This document shows, piece by piece, positions 44,918 to 50,891 of a stretch of DNA of 50,891 nt. The number at the start of each line of letters is the position of its first letter. Within the stretch, counting starts at the first letter, position 1. The DNA comes from Deltaproteobacteria bacterium (GTDB taxonomy: Bacteria > Myxococcota > SpSt-1050), in assembly GCA_026416535.1 (NCBI GenBank), contig JAOAFA010000106.1:1-50891 (forward strand). The letters run 5' to 3'. Position numbers and translations under genes: made by a program. A model generated the notes under the pieces. The model worked only from the letters and a program-made list of their open reading frames with translations. It was not told where the DNA came from and searched no databases.

Positions 44918-45781
44918 TTACCTGTTAATGTCCCTATGATATATGTTCACATAAAGTCTGTTGTTGGATATCATCTTTTTTGCAAGTTCTTCAGCAATTG
45001 TTACAGAACGATGCCTGCCCCCTGTGCACCCAATTGAAATATTAATAGTAGGCCGTTTTTCGTTTAAATAAAGGGGTAGTAATGTATTGAAAATATCATG
45101 GATCTTGTTCAGTAAGGAAGTAGTTACCTCACTCTTCATAACAAAGTTTCTAACATTCTCATCCAGACCGTTTAAATTTTTGAGCTCCGGCACAAAATAT
45201 GGATTGGGCAAAAATCTAACATCAAATACAAAGTCAGCCTGTAATGGAATACCATACTTAAATCCAAAAGATATTATATTGCATGTTATTTTGGGTGAAG
45301 AATTTATGGAGTTAATAAAGTTAATTATTTCAGATCTTAATGTATGGACATTCATGTTTGTGGTATCGATTATCTTTGTTGCTATGTCTTTTATGTTTTT
45401 CAAAAGTATCCTCTCCTCTTTGATTCCCTGTATTATATCGGTTCTAGATAATGGATGAGTCCTTTTTGTATCTTTATATCTATTTATAATGGCCCTGTCT
45501 TCACATTCGAGGAAGATAACCTCGCTTTTAAAACCCTCTTTTGTGAGAGCCTCTAAAGTATCAGGGAAATTTTTTAAGAGGGAACCTTCGCGGACATCAA
45601 TGACAAATGCTATCTTAGTGAACTCGACTCCGCCAAGCGATATCATCTCTAAAAATTTGGGTATAAGTACTGTGGGGAAGTTATCCATACAAAAGTACCC
45701 ATTATCTTCTAATGTCTTTAGCGCCGTCGATTTACCAGAGCCAGATATCCCTGATACAAATATTAGGCTTTCCAAGTTCAC
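44918..45781 (-). CDS. rapZ: RapZ (YvcJ/YhbJ) nucleotide-binding RNase adapter family protein
   Basis: A 287-residue protein with the usual length. The Walker A is GISGSGKST at residues 11-19; the strand GYFCMDNFP follows (family G-x-x-x-vDNLP). The C-terminal half has the conserved PYFVPELKNLNG and ISIGCTGGRHRSVTIAE segments. In E. coli the family binds a small RNA and recruits RNase E to control glmS mRNA, and it binds UDP-GlcNAc-pathway signals. It overlaps hprK by four bases. Confidence 0.94.
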   Translation of the reverse strand: MNLESLIFVSGISGSGKSTALKTLEDNGYFCMDNFPTVLIPKFLEMISLGGVEFTKIAFVIDVREGSLLKNFPDTLEALTKEGFKSEVIFLECEDRAIINRYKDTKRTHPLSRTDIIQGIKEERILLKNIKDIATKIIDTTNMNVHTLRSEIINFINSINSSPKITCNIISFGFKYGIPLQADFVFDVRFLPNPYFVPELKNLNGLDENVRNFVMKSEVTTSLLNKIHDIFNTLLPLYLNEKRPTINISIGCTGGRHRSVTIAEELAKKMISNNRLYVNIYHRDINR

Positions 45782-46743
45782 TCTTTCTTCTCCTTTATCT
45801 TTTCGATGTTACCCATCCTCGAGATAACCTCTAAGATATTCTTCTGAAAAGCCCTTGCTGAATGAAAACCCTTGACTTTTAAGAGTTGGTTTCTTGCTGC
45901 AACTTCTACAATAGTTGCAATATTTCGATTGGCTCTAACAGGTAAGAGAATATAGGGGATATTAACTCCTAATATATTGATATTTTTATCTTCAATGCCA
46001 AGTCTATCATATTGTTTGTTATCTTCCCATTCAATGAGCTCTACTATAAGTTCTATCTTTTTACTATCTCTTATTGTAGATATTCCAAAAAGGTCCTTAA
46101 CATTAATAATGCCTAAGCCCCTTATTTCCATATGATATTTAATTATATCTGATCCATAGCCTATCAATGAATTGTCGCTTCTCTTCGTTACAATTATCAT
46201 ATCATCACACACAAGACGATGACCACGAGTTATAAGCTCAAGTGCACATTCGCTTTTACCTATCCCACTCTTCCCTCGAATTATTACTCCAAGCCCATAT
46301 ATATCCATGAGTACACCGTGCATATTGATTTTTGGTCTTGATAGAATCTCTATTGATTCAATAAATCTTTTGTGAAAGGTTGCTGCTTCAAGATTGGTAA
46401 AAAGGATAGGTATACCTTTCATCTCCTCTGAGTTAATATGGACCGTAGATTCCGGCCTTTCCAATTCCAAGATTATTGCCGTAGGGTTTGATTTTAATGT
46501 TATGTTTCTCAGTAGTGTTGTTATGTCTTTATCTAGAATCTTCCTTGAGATAATTATTATAGCCTCATTTGAAGAAATTATCTCCTCTTCTTTTTCTGGT
46601 AGGTTTTCGTAAATGATAACTTTTGGATCCTTAATCCTTACCCCTAGGTCAAATTTATATCCTATAGGAAGTGTTAATCCTAGGTACTCTCCCTTGAATG
46701 ATAGTATATCGGAAAGCGATATTTCACCAATATCTTTGCTCAA
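45778..46743 (-). CDS. hprK: HPr kinase/phosphorylase
   Basis: A 321-residue protein. The N-terminal half resembles the sugar-binding-like domain of HprK. The catalytic domain has His142 in the HGVLM motif, Walker A GKSGIGKS (157-164), ALELITRGHRLVCDD (His175), and GIINVKDLFG. The family phosphorylates and dephosphorylates Ser46 of HPr with ATP/PPi, and HPr here keeps the target Ser. The gene overlaps both neighbours by four bases, in the order ptsN-hprK-rapZ. Confidence 0.94.
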   Translation of the reverse strand: MSKDIGEISLSDILSFKGEYLGLTLPIGYKFDLGVRIKDPKVIIYENLPEKEEEIISSNEAIIIISRKILDKDITTLLRNITLKSNPTAIILELERPESTVHINSEEMKGIPILFTNLEAATFHKRFIESIEILSRPKINMHGVLMDIYGLGVIIRGKSGIGKSECALELITRGHRLVCDDMIIVTKRSDNSLIGYGSDIIKYHMEIRGLGIINVKDLFGISTIRDSKKIELIVELIEWEDNKQYDRLGIEDKNINILGVNIPYILLPVRANRNIATIVEVAARNQLLKVKGFHSARAFQKNILEVISRMGNIEKIKEKKE

Positions 46744-47192
46744 TTTGTTATTCCTTTTACTAAAAGATTATCTTGGATTACTTTTTTAAGTTCTTCAGAA
46801 TTATGCACGTCTCGTATTTGTGAATATATAGACTCATTTTTAATCATTTTTACAATAGATGACACAAGCCGTAGATATTCGGTCTTTTTTTCAAGAGGAC
46901 TCATAATGAAAAACACAAAAGAGATATCAACTCCATCAGGGGATACATATTTTAATGGATTATCTAGTTTCAAAAAAAAGATATAGTCAGCCTCAATTTC
47001 ATCAACTCTTATATGGGGCAACATAACTCCTTTCCCAATAGCTGTAGATGAAAGCCTTTCCCTTTCTCGCAAGCTTGTGAGTATTTCGTCCTTGGGGTGC
47101 CCGGTTATACGTGATGCAACATCCGATAGTTTTTCAATTAGTTCGTCTGGAGACTCTACAGTAATATCTGTTAGGCAATGGATCTGCATCAA
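46740..47192 (-). CDS. ptsN: PTS-Ntr EIIA (PtsN)
   Basis: A 150-residue protein. The phospho-acceptor is His60 in GVMLPHIRV (family GvAlPHgR). Other family features are the KDEILTSLRERERLSSTAIG helix and the PDGVDISFVFFI strand. It is the output of the nitrogen PTS (EI, HPr, EIIA-Ntr) and controls K+ transport, sigma-54 functions and stress responses in proteobacteria. It overlaps hpf and hprK by four bases. Confidence 0.93.
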   Translation of the reverse strand: MMQIHCLTDITVESPDELIEKLSDVASRITGHPKDEILTSLRERERLSSTAIGKGVMLPHIRVDEIEADYIFFLKLDNPLKYVSPDGVDISFVFFIMSPLEKKTEYLRLVSSIVKMIKNESIYSQIRDVHNSEELKKVIQDNLLVKGITN

Positions 47193-47476
47193 CGGTTTTG
47201 GTGTCTTTCTTTATACTTCCTTATCTGCCTCTCAATTTTACTATATGCCAAATCAAAAGATGAATACATATCCTCCGATTTTTCAGATGCGTTGATAGTA
47301 ACTCCCCCAGCATTTATTGCAACATCTGCAATGTGGGAGTATTTTTCTACAGAAAAAGTAACCCTTGCATCTATGGGGGGTTTTAGTAATTTCTTTAGTT
47401 TTGCAATCTTATCTTCTGCATAGCGTTTGAGAGCATCACTATGTTCCATATGTCTAAATATGACATTGACTTGCAT
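47189..47476 (-). CDS. hpf: Short ribosome hibernation promoting factor
   Basis: A 95-residue protein, the short HPF/YhbH form. It starts MQVNVIFRHMEHSDALKRYA, then the conserved ADVAINAGG, DMYSSFDLAYSKIERQI and KERH end. It binds the 30S subunit and silences ribosomes in stationary phase or starvation. The gene lies 10 bases behind rpoN and is coupled to ptsN, the classic rpoN-hpf-ptsN order. The C-terminal dimerisation domain of long HPF is absent. Confidence 0.93.
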   Translation of the reverse strand: MQVNVIFRHMEHSDALKRYAEDKIAKLKKLLKPPIDARVTFSVEKYSHIADVAINAGGVTINASEKSEDMYSSFDLAYSKIERQIRKYKERHQNR

Positions 47477-47486
47477 AATTGCCTCC

Positions 47487-48998
47487 TTACTTTAGCAAGC
47501 CTTTCATATTTTTTCTTATATTATATGGTGGTATCCCCATCTTTTCTCTGTATTTTGCAATAGTCCTCCTTTTTAAGGTAATATTATGACTTTTATGAAG
47601 TCTCCTTGCAATCTCATCGTCTTTTAGCGGATACTTTGGATCCTCTTCTTCAATCATTTTTCTTACAATGTTCATTATTACGTCATTGGTCATATTCTCG
47701 CTCTCATTAGATATAACAGGTCTTTTGATAAAATATTTCAATGGATATACTCCAAATGGAGTTAAAATGTACTTGGAGCTAAATATTCTACTAACAGTAG
47801 ATACATTTAAGTTCAACTCATTTGCTATATCCTTCTCTTGCAATGGCTTTAGGTGACCTTCGCCTTTTTCAAAGAAATCTCTTTGTCTTTTTAAGATAAT
47901 TTCTGCTACTTGTTTGAGCTTGTTTTCCCGATCGTTTAATGCCGAAAGAAAGATCTTCGCGAGTCTGTACTTGTCTCTAACAAACCTGCTGTTTGGGTCC
48001 CTCCCTCTTTTGCGCATTATACTAAGATATTTTTGATTTATATCGATTTTGGGGATATCATCTTTTACAATCCTTATCTTGAATTCACCATTTTCTTTAT
48101 ATATCTCAATATCAGGCTTGATGTACTCGGCCGTTACTCCACTTATGGATGAGCCAGGCTTTGGATTAAGATTACTTATGGTTCTTTCTAGATCACGAAC
48201 CATATCTTCACTTATATTTAGCGCCTTAGCAATGATTTTATATCTTTTTTTTTCAAAATTTGGTAGGTGCTCTTCAATTGCCTTTATCAGTAACTCGTTG
48301 TCTATGTTTAAATGTTTTGCCTGAAGTATTAGGCATTCTTTTAAATTCCTAGCTGCGACACCTGGAGGGTCAAAGCCCTGAACAATCTTTAAAACCCTTA
48401 ATACATCATCATCAGATGCCCTCGCCTTAATGGCTATGAGATTAACTAGATTCTCCTCTTCCGTTTCCCCTTTGAGATATCCATTTTCGTCTAAGTTCAT
48501 TATTATGTGGTATGCTATCTCTTTGTCCTTTTCAGACAACTCTAATACAGCAAGCTGTTCTAAGAGATGTTCAGAGAGATTCTTTTCAATATTTAGAGAA
48601 GATAATCTCTTATCTCTATCTTCTTTTATTCTTTCAGGTGTGCCTACAAAAGAAGGACCTTCTATTCGTGCGTTTAAGTAGTCTTCATATTCCTGCTCAC
48701 TTCTCATTTGTTCCATTGTCTCGTCTTCGTAGGGAGCTGAGGAATAATCTCTTTCATAATTGCTGATGAGTGTATCACCCTCAGTAGGTTCATCATTTCT
48801 ATATGTTCTCTCGTCATCTAAAAGGCTACTTGCTATTACCTCTTTTTCTTCAAGTATAGGGTTTTGTTCTAACTCCTGTTGAATTAGCTGAATTAGTTCT
48901 ACTTTGCTAATCTGCAAAAGCTTCAATGTCTGTTGCATTTGAAGGGTAAGCCTCAGCTCCATTGAAAGCTTTTGCGTCTGTTTAAGTTCTGGACCCAT
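47487..48998 (-). CDS. rpoN: RNA polymerase sigma-54 factor
   Basis: A 503-residue protein. Residues 1-50 are the Gln-rich activator-response region I (LRLTLQMQQTLKLLQISKVE). An acidic linker (about 55-115) follows, then the core-binding domain (YLNARIEGPS onward) and the DNA-binding domain with a helix-turn-helix (NVSTVSRIFSSKYI). The RpoN box KRRTIAKYRE is at 476-485 and binds the -24 element. It directs RNA polymerase to -24/-12 promoters, two good examples of which are in this window. First gene of the PTS operon; TTGAAA and TTATAT upstream may be its own sigma-70 promoter, weakly supported. No lptB gene precedes it. Confidence 0.95.
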   Translation of the reverse strand: MGPELKQTQKLSMELRLTLQMQQTLKLLQISKVELIQLIQQELEQNPILEEKEVIASSLLDDERTYRNDEPTEGDTLISNYERDYSSAPYEDETMEQMRSEQEYEDYLNARIEGPSFVGTPERIKEDRDKRLSSLNIEKNLSEHLLEQLAVLELSEKDKEIAYHIIMNLDENGYLKGETEEENLVNLIAIKARASDDDVLRVLKIVQGFDPPGVAARNLKECLILQAKHLNIDNELLIKAIEEHLPNFEKKRYKIIAKALNISEDMVRDLERTISNLNPKPGSSISGVTAEYIKPDIEIYKENGEFKIRIVKDDIPKIDINQKYLSIMRKRGRDPNSRFVRDKYRLAKIFLSALNDRENKLKQVAEIILKRQRDFFEKGEGHLKPLQEKDIANELNLNVSTVSRIFSSKYILTPFGVYPLKYFIKRPVISNESENMTNDVIMNIVRKMIEEEDPKYPLKDDEIARRLHKSHNITLKRRTIAKYREKMGIPPYNIRKNMKGLLK

Positions 48999-49077
48999 AA
49001 TCTACCTAAAAATATAATATATTGGGGTGGTTTTTTCAAGAGCAAAAATCTGGACTTATTTTCGTATAGTGGGGGTG

Positions 49078-50475
49078 TTAACCAAATTTTTGAAATGTGG
49101 CACCATTGAACAACACCACCTGATTTCTTCCATGATTTTTTGCAAAGTAAAGGGCTCTATCTGCATCAGAAATTAGTTCTAAACCATTACTTGATTTGCT
49201 GCCCGGCCATGTGGCAACACCACAACTTACCGTTATTTTGAATTCTCTATCTCCTATTTTTATGTGTAATTTTTCAATATTTAGTCTAATTCTGTCTGCT
49301 ATTTTACCAGCCTCAGAGATGCCAGCCCCTGGCACAATTATCAAAAATTCTTCACCCCCATACCTACATACAACATCTGACGCTCTAAGTCCCTTTTCAA
49401 GATTTTTTGCAACACAAGTCAAGACTTCGTCGCCAGTCTCATGTCCAAAATTGTCATTTATCTGTTTGAAGTAATCAATATCTAGCATAATGACACTTAG
49501 TGGTATTCCATGTCTTATTGAACGTGAAAACTCTTCGTTCAATCTCTTTATGCCAAATCTTCTATTTAAAAGTTGCGTAAGTTCGTCTATAGCTGCTAAC
49601 ATCTTGATCCTATTGTGTAGGATAGCATTATTTAAATAGTGGGAGGTATTCAATCTTATTGACTCAATAAGTTGTTTGTTTATTTCGGATATCTGAACAT
49701 TTGGACTTGTAAGAAAAGCAACTGCAATCACCCTTGATTCAATAGAAAATGGAATAATTTTAATCCTCCCTGGTTTTAATGTTCCAAATGGAGTTGAAAA
49801 TTTGACCCAAGAAAAGCCACTCTCATCTATTGTAATATCAATTATTTGATTAGTATTTAATGCTAAATATACAGCTCCGTAAGATTTATCAATAGTAGAT
49901 GGTATCTCTTCTGATTTGTCTATTCCTATTATGGCAAGTAGATGCATTTTTTCACCTTGTAATCCATATAGAGCACCAATATTCGATTTTGATAAATGTA
50001 TAATATCCTCTAAGATAATTTTAGCCATTTCTGTGATTTCAATAGTCTTCGCAATTTTTGATGAAATATTTTTTAAGTGTGATTCAATATGAATCCTATT
50101 ACAAACAGCTGAACTCATTTCATTGAAATAGTTTGCAAGTCTACCAATATTGTCATCACTATCTATAGTTAGAGAAAAAGAATCGCATTCTGAAAAAATA
50201 GTAGATGTATCTTTACTTCTATTTATTATTTCCTGCATACCATTTGTGAGTCTACTGAGCTGTTTTGATACAACAATATTGAATAAAAAATAGTTGAATC
50301 CTCCAACAATTAGACCCGCACATATACATAAAATAAAAAAGCTAAAGCTTAATGCCTTTTCGGTTCCAAGCATAATTTTTGCGAAAGGCGGAAATATAAT
50401 ACCAATGAACATTCCAAATCCAAGCATGCTAAAAAATAGATTTTTGTAAATACTTTTTTTAAATATAAACTTCAT
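49078..50475 (-). CDS. Membrane diguanylate cyclase (2TM - HAMP - GAF-like - GGDEF)
   Basis: A 465-residue protein: two membrane helices (about 10-32 and 38-62), a HAMP-like helix (about 70-125), a GAF-like domain (about 140-300), and GGDEF (about 305-460) starting IDELTQLLNRRF. The active loop is GGEEF (373-377) and the RxxD inhibitory site is RASD (364-367), exactly five residues before. The ending KNHGRNQ is typical. It should make c-di-GMP with feedback inhibition, sensing through the GAF-like domain. It lies just upstream of rpoN on the same strand with a 79-bp gap. An inverted repeat AACAAT-N6-ATTGTT lies about 40 bases upstream of its start. Confidence 0.88.
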   Translation of the reverse strand: MKFIFKKSIYKNLFFSMLGFGMFIGIIFPPFAKIMLGTEKALSFSFFILCICAGLIVGGFNYFLFNIVVSKQLSRLTNGMQEIINRSKDTSTIFSECDSFSLTIDSDDNIGRLANYFNEMSSAVCNRIHIESHLKNISSKIAKTIEITEMAKIILEDIIHLSKSNIGALYGLQGEKMHLLAIIGIDKSEEIPSTIDKSYGAVYLALNTNQIIDITIDESGFSWVKFSTPFGTLKPGRIKIIPFSIESRVIAVAFLTSPNVQISEINKQLIESIRLNTSHYLNNAILHNRIKMLAAIDELTQLLNRRFGIKRLNEEFSRSIRHGIPLSVIMLDIDYFKQINDNFGHETGDEVLTCVAKNLEKGLRASDVVCRYGGEEFLIIVPGAGISEAGKIADRIRLNIEKLHIKIGDREFKITVSCGVATWPGSKSSNGLELISDADRALYFAKNHGRNQVVLFNGATFQKFG

Positions 50476-50642
50476 ATAGTGATACCTTGTAGCCCATCTT
50501 AAATGTTAAGTCAACGAACAATGTTTATATTGTTACTGAAAGAAAAATCTTTCTGATAATCTCTAAACTCTAATTGCGCATTTTTCGAGATTGATATGTC
50601 AACTTCTTATAGGTTGAGGTGTATTAGCATTTTGATTTATCG

Positions 50643-50683
50643 AAAATGTCTTAATCATTAAAAATGTCAAAGATTAAAATGTT
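50643..50683 (+). repeat. Three direct AAAATGT(C/T) repeats
   Basis: AAAATGTC at 50643 and 50661 and AAAATGTT at 50676, spaced 18 and 15 bases, in the intergenic stretch before the partial gene at 50735. Could be regulator sites; short AT-rich repeats are easily found by chance here. Confidence 0.25.
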
Positions 50684-50734
50684 GAAACTGAAGATAAAGT
50701 GTTGTAATTGGTAATTTTACTAAAGAGAAGTTTT

Positions 50735-50891
50735 ATGAGTAGATTGATGGCTATATTAATTTTGGTGACACCTTGTAAATTATTTGCTCAGTTTTATTTA
50801 GATATTAAATATTCAGCTTTCAAATACTTTTACTATTTTCTCTGCGATTTGAGCCTGGATATTATCTTTGGTAAGCACTATGCAGGTTTGA
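50735..50891 (+). CDS. Probable exported protein, 3' part outside window
   Basis: Fifty-two codons are visible from the ATG at 50735. AGAGAAG lies four bases upstream as a ribosome site. The start has a signal-peptide pattern (basic MSR, hydrophobic LMAILILVTPCKLFA with a likely cut before QFYLD) and the following residues are aromatic-rich. No family can be named from this length. Confidence 0.4.
   Translation, partial: MSRLMAILILVTPCKLFAQFYLDIKYSAFKYFYYFLCDLSLDIIFGKHYAGL

Noticed and set aside
1-50891. tRNA, rRNA genes or CRISPR arrays
   Set aside because: No TPsiC-arm signature in a cloverleaf context, no rRNA-like sequence and no regularly spaced repeats of CRISPR size were found by eye.

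Overview
The window suggests a Gram-negative, AT-rich bacterium related to the Deltaproteobacteria/Myxococcota. The evidence is lipoproteins carrying myxobacterial-style cysteine repeats of the type N-C-N-x(4)-DGCE, Hanks-type Ser/Thr kinases including one fused to a WD40-like propeller, an Omp85 protein, an alpha-2-macroglobulin/PbpC pair, an rpoN-linked PTS-Ntr operon with HPr kinase, and a non-flagellar-type type III export apparatus. No species is assigned.

Layout. (1) 1-6 kb: the 5' part of a rhamnogalacturonan-lyase-like (PL11-type) lipoprotein gene, two diguanylate cyclase genes and a small lipoprotein gene. Before the small lipoprotein gene lies a consensus sigma-54 promoter, followed by about 64 nt that ends in an intrinsic terminator: a candidate small RNA. 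(2) 6-10.6 kb, minus strand: an eight-gene type III secretion operon (sctO-like, short sctP-like, sctQ, fliO-like, sctR, sctS, sctT, sctU). It begins just downstream of a second good -24/-12 promoter. (3) 11-24.3 kb: a GH25 lysozyme lipoprotein, a kinase-WD40 protein, and an alpha-2-macroglobulin with PbpC. (4) 24.6-34 kb, minus strand: a cysteine-repeat/SBBP lipoprotein, an Omp85 - DUF4390-like - NtrY-like histidine kinase operon, glutaredoxin plus a ferredoxin:thioredoxin-reductase/rubredoxin fusion, and an M1-type peptidase. (5) 34-38.2 kb: about 2 kb of decayed genes, a probable pseudokinase and a broken acyl-CoA synthetase. (6) 38.2-41.1 kb: galactokinase and a UDP-sugar pyrophosphorylase. 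(7) 49-41.1 kb, minus strand: rpoN-hpf-ptsN-hprK-rapZ-EIIA(Man)-HPr-EI-unknown-class III cyclase in one tightly packed operon. (8) 49-50.9 kb: a third diguanylate cyclase and the start of a probable secreted protein.

How it fits together. RpoN is encoded here, and two good sigma-54 promoters lie in the same 50 kb, in front of the type III operon and of the candidate small RNA. A nitrogen/carbon phospho-relay (EI-HPr-PtsN, HprK, RapZ) and a nucleotidyl cyclase share the rpoN operon, so sigma-54 activity, PTS phosphorylation and a cyclic nucleotide may be coordinated (inference). Three diguanylate cyclases, all with intact GG(D/E)EF and RxxD inhibitory sites, point to heavy c-di-GMP signalling.

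A second theme is decay. Several long intergenic stretches hold frames that read like protein but are interrupted by stops or frameshifts, which suggests ongoing gene loss. No tRNA, rRNA, CRISPR array or intact insertion sequence was seen.
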